A stretch of DNA of 64,000 bases, from assembly GCA_020859845.1 (NCBI GenBank), contig JAJBVL010000050.1:16070-80069 (forward strand). Reading direction: 5' to 3'. The notes under the pieces are model-generated. The model was given only the letters and a program-made list of their open reading frames with translations, ran no database searches and was not told the DNA's origin. Positions 10,684-21,003 of this stretch are shown here, in pieces. The position numbers were made by a program, and so were the translations under genes. This DNA is from Bacteroidales bacterium. Lineage in GTDB: Bacteria; Bacteroidota; Bacteroidia; Bacteroidales; Muribaculaceae. The first letter of the stretch is position 1; each line of letters opens with the position of its first letter.

Positions 10684-11868
10684 ATGCTCGAAGTATCTCA
10701 GCGCATACAGGCGCTTGCCCCTTCAGCCACGCTGGCAATGTCGCAGCGCAGCAACGAGCTGCGCGCCCAAGGCGTGGACGTCATCAATATGTCGGTAGGC
10801 GAACCCGACTTTGACACCCCCCACCACATCAAGGAGGCTGCCAAGCGAGCCATCGACGAAAACTATACTCGCTACACGCCGGTCCCGGGCTACATGTCGC
10901 TCCGCAAGGCTATAGTGCAAAATCTCAAGGAGACCAATGGCGTTGAGTACCAGCCCGAACAAATCGTGGTGTCAAACGGCGCCAAGCAGGGCCTCTGCAA
11001 CGTGATCCTGAGCGTCATCAATCCCGGCGACGAGGTGATAATCCCCACACCCGCATGGGTGAGCTACATGGAGATGGTCAAGCTTGCCGAGGGTAAGAAT
11101 GTGCTCGTGCCCGCCGGCTTGGAGCAAGACTTCAAGGTGACGCCCGAGCAACTGCGCGCCGCCATCACTCCTCGCACACGTATGATTATCCTCTGCTCGC
11201 CCTCCAACCCCACTGGCAGTGTCTATACCCCCGATGAACTGCAAGCGCTCGTTGACGTCATCAAGGACTATCCCGATATCCTTGTGATGGCCGATGAGAT
11301 ATATCAGCAGATTAATTATACGGGCACTTTCCGCTCGCTCGGCTCTTTCCCCGAGATTGCCGACCGCGTAGTGGTGGTCAATGGTGTCTCGAAGGCTTAT
11401 GCCATGACTGGCTGGCGTATAGGATTTATCGCTGCTCCTCTGTGGGTGGCTAAGGCCACTACCAAACTCCAAGGACAATACACCTCGGGCGCTTCGTCGA
11501 TAGCCCAAAAGGCCGCCGAGGCTGCCTATCTGGGACCACAGGAGTGTGTCAAGGAGATGTGTGCGGTATTCCAGCGTCGTCGTGATCTCATCGTGGAGCT
11601 GGCTCGCCAGATTCCTGGGGTGAAGGTCAACGTGCCTCAGGGCGCTTTCTATCTCTTCCCCGATGTGTCGAGCTACATCGGCAAGACCGTGGGTGGACGC
11701 GAGATAAAGAGTAGCGGCGACCTATGTATGTACCTGCTCGAGGTGGCACACGTGGCCACTGTCGACGGCGCTGCTTTCTGTTTGCCCGGCTACATCCGTC
11801 TTAGCTACGCTACCAGCGACGACAATATCCGCGAAGCCATGCGCCGTATCCGCGAGGCATTGGCCTAA
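10684..11868 (+). CDS. Pyridoxal-phosphate aminotransferase class I (aspartate aminotransferase)
   Basis: MSVGEPDFDTPHHI..., SNGAKQ, PSNPTGS, VVNGVSKAYAMTGWRIGF. Confidence 0.93.
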   Translation: MLEVSQRIQALAPSATLAMSQRSNELRAQGVDVINMSVGEPDFDTPHHIKEAAKRAIDENYTRYTPVPGYMSLRKAIVQNLKETNGVEYQPEQIVVSNGAKQGLCNVILSVINPGDEVIIPTPAWVSYMEMVKLAEGKNVLVPAGLEQDFKVTPEQLRAAITPRTRMIILCSPSNPTGSVYTPDELQALVDVIKDYPDILVMADEIYQQINYTGTFRSLGSFPEIADRVVVVNGVSKAYAMTGWRIGFIAAPLWVAKATTKLQGQYTSGASSIAQKAAEAAYLGPQECVKEMCAVFQRRRDLIVELARQIPGVKVNVPQGAFYLFPDVSSYIGKTVGGREIKSSGDLCMYLLEVAHVATVDGAAFCLPGYIRLSYATSDDNIREAMRRIREALA

Positions 11869-12542
11869 GGACGCTTTCGGATAATTGACAGCCCATCCCT
11901 CACCGGGAGCATTACCACCTCCAGCTGTGGATTGGCTGCCACCATATCGTTAAACGTCATAATCCCTTGCATCTGGGGGTCCAGATGCAGGGGATTTTCC
12001 ATTACTTTGCCGTCCCAAAGGGTATTGTCGGCCAGGATGTAACCACCGCTCTTGAGGCGAGGCAAAATCAGCTCTAAATATTGAGGATACAGGCGCTTGT
12101 TGGCATCGATGAGGACGAGATCCCAAGGCGCTAAAGCATCGAGCTGAGCCACCACCTCTAATGCATCGCCAATGTGGAGGGTTATGCGGTCGCCTCCCGG
12201 GGTGGTGGCAAATAGTTGGGTGAGCTCGTCCTCCATCTCGTCGTTGATCTCTACTGTGTGGATTTCTCCCTCGGGGGGAAGCCCCTCGGCAAGACACAGC
12301 GTGGCGTAGCCGGTAAAGGTGCCTATCTCCAACACACGCTGCGGGCGTATCATCGTGGTGAGCATGGCCAGCAATCGGCCCTGCACATGGCCTGAGCACA
12401 TCCGTGGGTAGAGGTGGCGCAGATATGTGTGGCGGTAGAGACGTGTCAGGTGTTCTGGCTCCGGGGATGTATGAGCAGCGATGTAATCTTCGAGGTATTC
12501 GGAGGCTTGCATGGGCAGAGGATTGTAGGGGTAAATGCTCAC
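11865..12542 (-). CDS. O-methyltransferase (caffeoyl-CoA OMT-like)
   Basis: VLEIGTFTGYATLCLAEGLP...DLVLIDANKRLYPQYLELILPRLKSGGYILADNTLWDGKV. Confidence 0.92.
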   Translation of the reverse strand: MSIYPYNPLPMQASEYLEDYIAAHTSPEPEHLTRLYRHTYLRHLYPRMCSGHVQGRLLAMLTTMIRPQRVLEIGTFTGYATLCLAEGLPPEGEIHTVEINDEMEDELTQLFATTPGGDRITLHIGDALEVVAQLDALAPWDLVLIDANKRLYPQYLELILPRLKSGGYILADNTLWDGKVMENPLHLDPQMQGIMTFNDMVAANPQLEVVMLPVRDGLSIIRKRP

Positions 12543-13261
12543 TCGCTAATGAGGGCTGCGGCAAGCTCAGGGATGCCTGTGCCTTTGGTGGCTGACACTT
12601 CAAAGAAGCGTAGGCTGGGATTGACCTTGCGAGCATTCTCTTTGATGCGCTCAATGTCGCTGTCGACATAAGGCAGGAGGTCAACCTTGTTGATGACACA
12701 TATCTGGCTGCCGGCAAACATATAGGGATACTTCAGGGGCTTGTCGTCGCCCTCGGTGACGCTAATCACCACTATGCGTTTGTTCTCACCAAGGTCGAAG
12801 GCGGCGGGGCACACCAGATTGCCCACGTTCTCTATGAAAAGCATCGTGCCCTCGGCGAGGTTGAGGTCTTGGATGGCATGACCCACCATATGGGCATCGA
12901 GATGACAGCCATTGGCGGTGTTGATCTGGATGGCGTCGATGCCAAGAGCTTTTATGCGGTCGGCGTCGTTGGTGGTCTGCTGATCGCCTTCGATGACGGC
13001 CAGTGGCTTCTGCCCTTGAAGTTCGCGTAGCAGGGCTTCGAGAAGCGATGTCTTGCCCGAGCCTGGAGAAGACACGATATTGAAAGCTTTGGCTCCTTTA
13101 GCGGCCAGATATCCGCGATTGAAAGCGGCGTGGCGATTGTTCTCGCCCAGAATGTCGGCTTCGAGGGTTACGCGGGTGGGTTGATGATGATCGTGGTCGT
13201 GGTGATGGTCGTGATGATGGTCGTGATTGTCAGGTTGGCCGCAGCCACAGGTGGTACACAT
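12539..13261 (-). CDS. hypB: Hydrogenase nickel incorporation GTPase HypB with His-rich N-terminus
   Basis: MCTTCGCGQPDNHDHHHDHHHDHDHH...FNIVSSPGSGKTSLLEALL...IEGDQQTTNDADRI; start at cat 13259-13261 rather than 13333. Confidence 0.9.
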   Translation of the reverse strand: MCTTCGCGQPDNHDHHHDHHHDHDHHQPTRVTLEADILGENNRHAAFNRGYLAAKGAKAFNIVSSPGSGKTSLLEALLRELQGQKPLAVIEGDQQTTNDADRIKALGIDAIQINTANGCHLDAHMVGHAIQDLNLAEGTMLFIENVGNLVCPAAFDLGENKRIVVISVTEGDDKPLKYPYMFAGSQICVINKVDLLPYVDSDIERIKENARKVNPSLRFFEVSATKGTGIPELAAALISE

Positions 13262-13316
13262 AATGGTTGGTGGGGTTGTTGGAGTTATTGGGGTTGTTGG
13301 AGTTGTTAGGGGAGAG
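13262..13316. repeat. Short-period degenerate tandem repeat (GTTGTTGGAGTTATTGGGG type) in inter-cistronic gap
   Basis: aatggttggtggggttgttggagttattggggttgttggagttgttagggg. Confidence 0.8.
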
Positions 13317-14534
13317 TTAATGATGTGAGGCAAGTCGCGATGCTATCCAGCCGGTGATGTAGCCCACTACTATCACCAGAGCGAGGATAAGAGCCAGGTC
13401 GAGAAGATGCACCTGCACGGGATATACTGAGATAGACAGCTGTGAGGGGTCGCCGTTGAGGCGTATGAATCCTCCCCACTGCTGGGCGAGGCATAATATT
13501 ACCCCCAGCAGAAGGCCTGCCACGCCGCCGGTGACGGTGATAAGCCATCCCTCCCATGTGAAGATGGAGCCTATCATTGCGGGGGTGGCGCCCAGAGCGC
13601 GGAGGGTAGAGATGTCGTCGGCCTTCTCGATAATGAGCATCGACATTGTCGACACTACGTTGAAAGCCGCTATCACCAGTATGAAAGCGAGCATCACGAA
13701 GGTGATCCACTTCTCGATACTTATCATCTTGAATGAGGCCTCTTGCTGTTGCCAGCGGTCGAGCAGCTGCCATTTAGCTGCCTCGGGGAGGGCGAGGATG
13801 GCTTTGCGCGCTTGGCTGAGGTCGACTCCTGGAGCCAGAGCGATGTCGATAGAAGATGCTTCGCTATTGGTGTAGCCCAGGAGATGGCGCGCTGTGGATA
13901 GAGGTATGATAATGCGGTCGGCGTCATATTCTGCTTGGTCGGTCTCATACACTCCGCCTACCAGTAGCGAGTCGGTCACAAAGGCGCTCATGAGGGCTGC
14001 AGGGTTGATGCGTCCCTGTCGGCGCGGGGCATAGAGGCCCAGAGGCTTCACATAGCCAGGCCGCGCACCCAAGCGGATGGCCACACCCACGCTCAATGTG
14101 GCGCAGGGATAGTCGCCTTCGGCCTGTAAGTATGACCCATCGATGAGGATGTCGGCGATGGAGGTGACGCGCTCATATCCCTCGGGCACTCCCTTTATCT
14201 CCACAGGCATCTGATACTCGCCATAGGTGGCCAGCGCATGCTGCTCTAGGGTAGGAAGTGCGTGGCCTATCTCGGGGAGTGTCTCAAGGGTGGTGGCCAA
14301 CTCTTCGCCGTGGCTGAAGGTGGAGCCTGTGGCGGGAACAAGTTTTAGCTCAGGGTCGAGCATTGAGAGGCGAGCCTCTGCCAGATGAGAGAAACCGTTA
14401 AACACCGAGAGAACACACACGATAGCCAGCGTAGCTACAGCTACGCCTATTACGGCTACGCGCGAGATGATGTTGACGGCTTGATGGCTCTTGCGGGCAA
14501 AGAGATAGCGAAGAGCTATTCGCAGAGATGTCAT
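13317..14534 (-). CDS. LolC/LolE-family lipoprotein-releasing ABC permease
   Basis: SLRIALRYLFARKSHQAVNIISRVAVIGVAVATLAIVCVLSVFNGF...; ADDISTLRALGATPAMIGSIFTWEGWLI. Confidence 0.88.
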   Translation of the reverse strand: MTSLRIALRYLFARKSHQAVNIISRVAVIGVAVATLAIVCVLSVFNGFSHLAEARLSMLDPELKLVPATGSTFSHGEELATTLETLPEIGHALPTLEQHALATYGEYQMPVEIKGVPEGYERVTSIADILIDGSYLQAEGDYPCATLSVGVAIRLGARPGYVKPLGLYAPRRQGRINPAALMSAFVTDSLLVGGVYETDQAEYDADRIIIPLSTARHLLGYTNSEASSIDIALAPGVDLSQARKAILALPEAAKWQLLDRWQQQEASFKMISIEKWITFVMLAFILVIAAFNVVSTMSMLIIEKADDISTLRALGATPAMIGSIFTWEGWLITVTGGVAGLLLGVILCLAQQWGGFIRLNGDPSQLSISVYPVQVHLLDLALILALVIVVGYITGWIASRLASHH

Positions 14535-14953
14535 TCAGCGGGGGCTTCGGGGGCTTCGGGAGCTTCGGGAGCTTCGGGAGTGGAGGTGTCGGAGCCTTTA
14601 TCTTCTGAGGGCTTCTCGTCGGCCTTGAGGAGGCTGTCGATATGCTCTATGTAGTCGAGCGAGTCGTCGAGGAAGAACGACAGCTCAGGACACTTGCGGA
14701 GCTGGAAGCGCACCTTCTGCGCCAGCTCGTAGCGGACAGTCTTGGCGCTGCGCTTGATGTTCTCGAGCACTTCTTGAGCCTTTGACGAGGGAAATATCGA
14801 AAGGTAGGCCTTGGCTATGCTAAGGTCGGGCGACACGCGCACATTGCTCACCGAGACGATGGTGCCGTGGGTCTTGGCGGTCTGCTGACGAAATATTTCG
14901 CTGAGCTCCTTTTGAAGGAGACGTGAGATTTTGGCTTGACGGGTTGATTCCAT
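14531..14953 (-). CDS. rbfA: Ribosome-binding factor A
   Basis: MESTRQAKISRLLQKELSEIFRQ...VSNVRVSPDLSIAKAYLSIFPS...LRKCPELSFFLDDSLDYIEHIDSLL; PEAP-repeat tail. Confidence 0.92.
   Translation of the reverse strand: MESTRQAKISRLLQKELSEIFRQQTAKTHGTIVSVSNVRVSPDLSIAKAYLSIFPSSKAQEVLENIKRSAKTVRYELAQKVRFQLRKCPELSFFLDDSLDYIEHIDSLLKADEKPSEDKGSDTSTPEAPEAPEAPEAPAE
14536..14582. repeat. 9-bp tandem repeat encoding the PEAPEAPEAPEA tail of RbfA
   Basis: gggggcttcgggggcttcgggagcttcgggagcttcgggag. Confidence 0.9.
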
Positions 14954-15129
14954 AGTTGAAATTTGGTTGTGGGTTTGTCTATATAACGTATAGCCGGGTG
15001 CAAAGTTAAGCAAAAAATTTTAGAGAGGGCTTATAGGAGAAGTTTCGACCAATTGTTGTGGCACAAAAGGATAATTGGAGCAGAAAAAAGAAAAAAATGA
15101 GCATCGGAGCGAAAAAAGTTGGCGAAAAA

Positions 15130-15161
15130 TTTGCACAGTATCAAAAACCGTCTTAACTTTG
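15130..15161 (+). promoter_or_regulatory. Bacteroidetes-type promoter (TTTG -33, TAACTTTG -7) upstream of tRNA-Asp
   Basis: TTTG at 15130-15133, TAACTTTG at 15154-15161, 20-nt spacing. Confidence 0.7.
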
Positions 15162-15256
15162 CACTCGCAAAACGGCAGTAACACCGTCAAGCACTCTTCC
15201 GAGCGACACCACCAAGCCAAGGCTTAGAGAAGCTCAAAAAAGGTAAGATAACAAAA

Positions 15257-15330
15257 GGTGTGGTAGTTCAGCTGGTTAGAATACCTGCCTGTCACGCAGG
15301 GGGTCGCGGGTTCGAGTCCCGTCCATACCG
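15257..15330 (+). tRNA. tRNA-Asp (anticodon GTC)
   Basis: GGTGTGG...CCATACC acceptor pairing, CTGTCAC anticodon loop, GGTTCGAGTCC T-arm. Confidence 0.97.
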
Positions 15331-15344
15331 CAGAGGAGAGAGGA

Positions 15345-15392
15345 GAATGAGTAATTGTTAAGCTTCGGCTTACGTTACTCATTCTTTTTTTT
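15345..15392 (+). terminator. Rho-independent terminator after tRNA-Asp
   Basis: GAATGAGTAA..GCTTCGGC..TTACTCATTC followed by T8. Confidence 0.9.
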
Positions 15393-15437
15393 AGAGGGAT
15401 AGAGGGATAGAGAGATAGAGAGATAGAGGGATAGAGA
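15393..15437. repeat. 8-bp tandem repeat AGAG(G/A)GAT, about 5.5 units
   Basis: agagggatagagggatagagagatagagagatagagggatagaga. Confidence 0.92.
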
Positions 15438-15515
15438 TAAAAATGGGGGCCTATCTCACGACAGACCCCCATCTCAATGAAAAAAAAGAAATTTTATCTT
15501 TCCTATTTATTTCCT

Positions 15516-16559
15516 TTAGTTATTTTCTGGACGCAGTTGGCGCACGGTGACAGCCGTCTGCCACATCTCGCTCTCGCGTAGGTCCTTGAGCTCTTTCTCA
15601 AGCTTCTCGCGATAGTCGGGCTTGGAGTTGCTGTCAATAGAGATCTGAGCCTCGTTGCCGCTCTTCACGCTCTCATACAGGCGCTGCACTACTGGCTTGA
15701 TGGCGTCGTGGAACGGGCCCATCCAGTCAAGAGCGCCGCGCTGAGCCGTAGTAGAGCAGTTGGCATACATCCAGTCCATACCCTTTTGGGCAAAGAGGGG
15801 CATCAGCGACTGTGTGAGCTCTTCTACAGTCTCGTTGAAAGCCTCGGAGGGCGAGTGGCCATTCTCGCGAAGCACTTCGTATTGGGCGAGCAGGAGACCC
15901 TGGATGGCGCCCATGAGCGAACCGCGTTCGCCGGTGAGGTCGCTTGTAGCTTCACGCACGAAAGTGGTCTCGAAGAGGTAGCCTGAGCCGATGCCGATAC
16001 CAAGTGCTATGGTGCGGTCAAAAGCGCGGCCTGTGGCGTCTTGATAGATGGCGTAGCTGGAGTTAAGGCCGCGGCCTTCCAAGAACATGGTGCGGAGCGA
16101 TGTGCCAGAGCCCTTAGGAGCCACCATGATAACGTCGATGCCTTCGGGGGGCACCACGCCAGTGCGGTCGTTCCAAGTGATAGCGAAACCATGAGAGAAA
16201 TAGAGGGCCTTGCCAGGGGTGAGATATTGCTTGATGCGAGGCCATACCGACATCACGGCAGCGTCGCTGAGGAGGCACATTATGATAGTAGCGCGCTCGC
16301 AAGCCTCTTCGATGCCGAAGAGGGTCTCGCCGGGTACCCACCCGTCGGCTACAGCCTTGTCGAAAGTCTTGCCAGGACGCTGGCCCACGATCACGTTGAA
16401 ACCATTGTCGCGGAGGTTCATGCTTTGGCCAGGGCCTTGCACACCGTAGCCAATCACAGCTATAGTCTCGTCTTTGAGTATTTCACGAGCCTTTTCAAGA
16501 GGGAATTCTTCGCGGGTGATGACGTTTTCTTCAACACCGCCAAAATTAAGTTTTGCCAT
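15516..16559 (-). CDS. ilvC: Ketol-acid reductoisomerase
   Basis: VIGYGVQGPGQSMNLRDNGFNVIVGQRPGKTFDKA...MVAPKGSGTSLR; ilv operon context. Confidence 0.97.
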   Translation of the reverse strand: MAKLNFGGVEENVITREEFPLEKAREILKDETIAVIGYGVQGPGQSMNLRDNGFNVIVGQRPGKTFDKAVADGWVPGETLFGIEEACERATIIMCLLSDAAVMSVWPRIKQYLTPGKALYFSHGFAITWNDRTGVVPPEGIDVIMVAPKGSGTSLRTMFLEGRGLNSSYAIYQDATGRAFDRTIALGIGIGSGYLFETTFVREATSDLTGERGSLMGAIQGLLLAQYEVLRENGHSPSEAFNETVEELTQSLMPLFAQKGMDWMYANCSTTAQRGALDWMGPFHDAIKPVVQRLYESVKSGNEAQISIDSNSKPDYREKLEKELKDLRESEMWQTAVTVRQLRPENN

Positions 16560-16595
16560 TGTTGTTGTTGAGGGTTATTTGGGTTTTTTTGTTCT

Positions 16596-16655
16596 TTTCT
16601 TTTAAGCCTTTCGTCCTTTCGTCCTTTCTTCTTTTCTTCGCCAAAGGGGTAAAGT
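16596..16655. repeat. Low-complexity T/C-rich repeat (CTTTCGTC units) between ilvC and ilvN
   Basis: ttcttttcttttaagcctttcgtcctttcgtcctttcttcttttcttcgcc. Confidence 0.7.
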
Positions 16656-16662
16656 GGGGGGA

Positions 16663-17214
16663 TTAGGAGAGGGAGCGCTGGCGCTCTTCTTGCTGACGCA
16701 GGTAGAGGTCTACGTGCTCCATGGGGCTCTTAGTTACAGCCACTCGGCCAGTGCGAACAAACTGTCGGATGTCATACTTTTTAAGCTCCTCAAAGAGGGC
16801 TTCGGTCTCGTCGCTATGGCCAGTCTTTTCTATCACCGTATACTCTGGCGTGAGCTCGAGAATGCGGGCGTTGTGGCGGCGGATTATTTCTTCGAGGTGT
16901 TGCTCGTGGAGCAGGCGTTCGGTAGGCACTTTGTAGAGGGCCACTTCTTGATATACGATGTCGTCGTCGGTGTAGAGGAATGCTCGTATCACGTCGATTC
17001 GCTTCTCTATCTGCTTTATCACCTTTTCCATCGTGGGGCGATCGCTATAGCAGGTAAGCGTCATCTTATGCACCCCGGGGATGGAACACCGGCTTGCCGT
17101 CACGCTCTCAAGGTTGAGACCGCGCCGAGTGAAGATGATTGACAATTGATTGAGCAGACCTACATGGTTCTCGGCAAAGACTGCTATTGTGTAAAGCGTA
17201 TCAGTGGGATTCAT
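16663..17214 (-). CDS. ilvN: Acetolactate synthase small subunit
   Basis: ACT domain: LYTIAVFAENHVGLLNQLSIIFTRRGLNLESVTASRCSIPGVHKMTL. Confidence 0.93.
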   Translation of the reverse strand: MNPTDTLYTIAVFAENHVGLLNQLSIIFTRRGLNLESVTASRCSIPGVHKMTLTCYSDRPTMEKVIKQIEKRIDVIRAFLYTDDDIVYQEVALYKVPTERLLHEQHLEEIIRRHNARILELTPEYTVIEKTGHSDETEALFEELKKYDIRQFVRTGRVAVTKSPMEHVDLYLRQQEERQRSLS

Positions 17215-17248
17215 AATGACAGTGGGTGGGATGGGTGAGAGGGGGAGA

Positions 17249-18973
17249 TTAGTCGAGAGGATAAATCTCGGTGTTGTTGAGCATCACATAGTCGACGGGC
17301 TTGCCTACAGGCGTCATGGGGAACACCATATCAGCTTCGTCAACGCGGACATTGAGCAGGTAGCTTCCATCGTGGAGCATCATGCGCTCAATGGCATCGC
17401 TGAGCTGCTCACGACATTCCACCGTCTCGCCCGGTATCCCGTAGGCCTTGGCAATCTCCACAAAGTCGGGGTTGAGCATCGGGGTCTGGCTCAGGCGCTC
17501 ATGGAAAAACATCATTTGCCATTGGCGCACATTGCCCAGGAAGTCGTTGTTGAGCACGATGATTTTCACCGCTGTGCCATACTGCATTATGGTGCCAAGC
17601 TCTTGTAGGGTCATTTGTATGCCACCATCGCCGGTGAAGAAGCACACTGTGCGCTCTGGGGCCCCCATTTTTGCTCCTATAGCAGCGGGGAGGCCAAAGC
17701 CCATGGTGCCAAGACCACCCGAGGTGATGATGGAGCGCGGATGGGTGTAGCGGAAGTAGCGCGCCGAGAGCATTTGATTCTGGCCTACATCGGTGACAAG
17801 CACGGCATTGGGACCCGCAGCTCTCGACACCCAGTAGGCCACTTCGCCCATGCAGCAACGGCCGTGAGGGTCGGTGCGAAACACAGCGTCGGCCATTACC
17901 TTCTCGCGCTCCACGGCTTCGGGGATGTTGAAGGTCTCAAGCCAATCGGTGTGCTTGGCTTCGCGCACCAATGGCAGCAGTCGGCTCAACACTTCGCGAG
18001 CATCGCCGTGGATAGAGGCGTAGACGGGGACATTCTTGTTGAATTCGGCAGCGTCGATGTCGATATGCACTATCTTGGCCTGCTTGGCATAGCTGTCAAT
18101 AGTGCCGGTCACACGGTCGTCAAATCGCATGCCTATGGCTATCAAGAGGTCGGCGCGATTAGTGTTGATGTTGGGTCCAATATTGCCATGCATGCCCACC
18201 ATCCCTTTGAATAGACGGTGATCGCTGGGCATAGTAGAGAGGCCCAGCAGAGTGGCTGCTACTGGAATATCGGCCTTGGTGGCCAGGGATTCAAGTTCGT
18301 TTTCGGCGCCAGCAATCATCACACCATGACCTGCGATAATCATGGGGCGTTCGGCCGAGTTGATAAGGTCGGCCACACGTCGGAGATCGCCATCGGGCAC
18401 CTCGGGATACGGCACGTAGGAGCGTATGAAGTTGCACCGCTTGTAGCCGTCCCACTCCATCAGTCCCGTCTGTGCGTCCTTGGTGAAGTCGAGCACCACG
18501 GGGCCTGGACGTCCAGTGTTGGCTATATAAAAAGCACGGCTGACGGCCCACGGCACATCCTCGGCACGGCGTATCTGGTAGGCCCATTTGGTGATAGGCT
18601 GTGTGATGCCTACCACGTCGGTCTCTTGAAAGGCGTCAGTGCCCAGTAGCCCCGAGCTCACCTGCCCAGTGATGACTACCAGTGGGGTGCTGTCGAGCAT
18701 TGCATCGCTCAAGCCTGTCATGACATTGGTAGCAGCTGGCCCGGAGGTGACCAACACTACTCCAGTCCTCTGCGACACACGCGCATATCCCTGAGCGGCA
18801 TGAATGGCGCCCTGCTCGTGGCGCGTTAGGATATGAGTGATGCGGTCGGTAAAGTCGTAGAGAGTGTCGTAGACGGGTATGATGGCGCCGCCAGGATAGC
18901 CAAAGATGCGGTCAACGCCTTCAGCTATAAGGCCGCGCAACAGAGCTTCTGAACCTTTGATTTTTTCTGACAT
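17249..18973 (-). CDS. ilvB: Acetolactate synthase large subunit
   Basis: GSEALLRGLIAEGVDRIFGYPGGAIIPVYD; HEQGAIHAAQGYAR; TPP-binding GDGGIQM...NN. Confidence 0.97.
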   Translation of the reverse strand: MSEKIKGSEALLRGLIAEGVDRIFGYPGGAIIPVYDTLYDFTDRITHILTRHEQGAIHAAQGYARVSQRTGVVLVTSGPAATNVMTGLSDAMLDSTPLVVITGQVSSGLLGTDAFQETDVVGITQPITKWAYQIRRAEDVPWAVSRAFYIANTGRPGPVVLDFTKDAQTGLMEWDGYKRCNFIRSYVPYPEVPDGDLRRVADLINSAERPMIIAGHGVMIAGAENELESLATKADIPVAATLLGLSTMPSDHRLFKGMVGMHGNIGPNINTNRADLLIAIGMRFDDRVTGTIDSYAKQAKIVHIDIDAAEFNKNVPVYASIHGDAREVLSRLLPLVREAKHTDWLETFNIPEAVEREKVMADAVFRTDPHGRCCMGEVAYWVSRAAGPNAVLVTDVGQNQMLSARYFRYTHPRSIITSGGLGTMGFGLPAAIGAKMGAPERTVCFFTGDGGIQMTLQELGTIMQYGTAVKIIVLNNDFLGNVRQWQMMFFHERLSQTPMLNPDFVEIAKAYGIPGETVECREQLSDAIERMMLHDGSYLLNVRVDEADMVFPMTPVGKPVDYVMLNNTEIYPLD

Positions 18974-19012
18974 TTAAAATATCTTGACGTTATCTTCTTA
19001 TTCTTTTTTATT

Positions 19013-19072
19013 CTTTTAGGGGCTCCAAAGGGCCAAAGGACCAAGGGGGTAAAGGGACAACGGGCCAAGGCC
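19013..19072. repeat. Degenerate short repeat (GGGCCAAAGGACC-like units) between ilvB and ilvD
   Basis: ctttttaggggctccaaagggccaaaggaccaagggggtaaagggacaacgggccaagg. Confidence 0.6.
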
Positions 19073-19073
19073 A

Positions 19074-20897
19074 TTAAAGGCGCACGCCGCCCTTGTCGGC
19101 CGAGGTGACCATCGAAGCATAGGCGCGGAGAGCCTTCGACACCTGGCGATCGCGGCCAGCGGGGGTGAAGGCCTCATTCCCTCGGCTCAGCTCCTCCTCT
19201 CGGCGCTTCTCCAGCTCCTCGTCGGTGAGCTCCACTCGGATAGAGCGAGCAGGGATGTCGATAGTGATAATATCGCCATCGCGCACCAGCCCTATAGCTC
19301 CTCCAGCAGCTGCCTCGGGCGAGATGTGGCCTATTGAAAGGCCAGAAGTGCCTCCTGAGAATCGTCCATCAGTGATGAGCGCACACTCTTTGCCCAGGTG
19401 CTTGCTCTTGATGTAGCTCGTGGGGTAGAGCATTTCTTGCATGCCAGGACCTCCCTTGGGGCCTTCGTAAGTGATGACCACTACATCCCCGCTCTTCACC
19501 TTGTCGTGGAGGATGCCATCCACGGCTTCCTCTTGTGAGCGAAACACCTTTGCCGGACCGCTAAAGCGCCAGATGCTTTCATCCACGCCAGCAGTCTTCA
19601 CCACACATCCATCGACAGCGATGTTGCCATGGAGCACAGCCAGACCCCCATCCTTGACATAGGCATGCTCCACGTCGCGTATGCAGCCATGGGCGCGGTC
19701 TTTGTCGAGAGAGCCATAGAAGGCCATCTGCGAACCCAGCTCGGTGGTGCGCTTTTCGCCTGGCGCTGAGCGCCATAGCTCGTCGGCGTCGTCGGTATAG
19801 TCCTTGCCGCCGATGGCAAAGTGGTCAATGGCCTCTTGGAGGGTCATGCCGTCGACACGCTTCACCGAAGTGTCCACGAGGCCAGCGTTGGCTAGCTCCT
19901 TCATGATGGAGAGGATGCCACCCGCGCGGTTCACGTCTTGTATATGGTAATGGGAATTGGGAGCCACCTTGCAGAGCACGGGAGTATGGCGCGAGAGGGC
20001 ATCGATGTCGTCCATTGTGAAATTTGCTTCTGCCTCATGAGCCACTGCCAGCAAGTGGAGCACCGTGTTGGTGCTTCCTCCCATGGCTATGTCGAGGGTC
20101 ATGGCGTTGAGCATGGCCTGACGCGTGGCGATATTGCGAGGCAATACGCTCTCATCGCCATCGCGGTAATAAGCCCAGGTGTTGGCTACTATCTGGCGGG
20201 CCGCTTCCTGGAAGAGCTTGCGGCGATTGATATGAGTGGCGAGGATGGTGCCATTGCCAGGGAGCGCCAAGCCAATGGCTTCGTTGAGCGAATTCATGGA
20301 GTTGGCCGTAAACATACCCGAGCACGACCCGCAGGTGGGACAGCCGAGACGCTCCAGCTGGGTGACAGTGGCGTCGTCAACGCTCTCGTCGGCCGAGTCG
20401 ATCATGATGTCGATGAGGTCGAGGGCACGGTCGCCCAGTCGGCCCGCTTCCATAGGGCCTCCACTGACAAATATCGTAGGTATATTAAGACGCATGGCAG
20501 CCATGAGCATGCCAGGAGTCACTTTGTCGCAGTTGGAGATACACACCATTGCGTCGGCCTTGTGGGCGTTGACCATATACTCTACGCTGTCGGCAATAAG
20601 GTCGCGCGAGGGGAGAGAGTAGAGCATACCATCATGACCCATAGCTATACCATCGTCGATAGCTATGGTGTTGAACTCGGCAGCAAAACACCCCTCCTTC
20701 TCAATCTCTTCTTTTACCAACTGGCCAATCTCGTGGAGATGAGTGTGGCCGGGGACAAACTGCGTGAAGGAATTGACCACCGCGATGATGGGCCGTCCTA
20801 TTTGTTCTTCTTTCATGCCGTTTGCTCGCCACAGAGCACGAGCGCCAGCCATTCGACGCCCTTGTGTGCTGGCGTCGCTGCGTAGCCTATGTGTCAT
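19074..20897 (-). CDS. ilvD: Dihydroxy-acid dehydratase
   Basis: [51 protein letters not shown]; start at cat 20895-20897, so the listed upstream extension to 21224 is rejected. Confidence 0.96.
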   Translation of the reverse strand: MTHRLRSDASTQGRRMAGARALWRANGMKEEQIGRPIIAVVNSFTQFVPGHTHLHEIGQLVKEEIEKEGCFAAEFNTIAIDDGIAMGHDGMLYSLPSRDLIADSVEYMVNAHKADAMVCISNCDKVTPGMLMAAMRLNIPTIFVSGGPMEAGRLGDRALDLIDIMIDSADESVDDATVTQLERLGCPTCGSCSGMFTANSMNSLNEAIGLALPGNGTILATHINRRKLFQEAARQIVANTWAYYRDGDESVLPRNIATRQAMLNAMTLDIAMGGSTNTVLHLLAVAHEAEANFTMDDIDALSRHTPVLCKVAPNSHYHIQDVNRAGGILSIMKELANAGLVDTSVKRVDGMTLQEAIDHFAIGGKDYTDDADELWRSAPGEKRTTELGSQMAFYGSLDKDRAHGCIRDVEHAYVKDGGLAVLHGNIAVDGCVVKTAGVDESIWRFSGPAKVFRSQEEAVDGILHDKVKSGDVVVITYEGPKGGPGMQEMLYPTSYIKSKHLGKECALITDGRFSGGTSGLSIGHISPEAAAGGAIGLVRDGDIITIDIPARSIRVELTDEELEKRREEELSRGNEAFTPAGRDRQVSKALRAYASMVTSADKGGVRL

Positions 20898-21003
20898 TTT
20901 TCTTTCTTTACGTGAAATTTTGTGCAAAATTATCATCTTCTCTCCTAATAACCAAATAAAATGTTTAATTTTGCTTTTCGGTAACAACCCTACTAATAAT
21001 TTC

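Noticed and set aside
11950-12717. 255-aa ORF overlapping methyltransferase and HypB in another frame
   Set aside because: Crosses two well-supported genes; low-complexity composition.
19938-20885. 315-aa ORF antisense to ilvD
   Set aside because: Antisense shadow ORF; ilvD frame is unambiguous.
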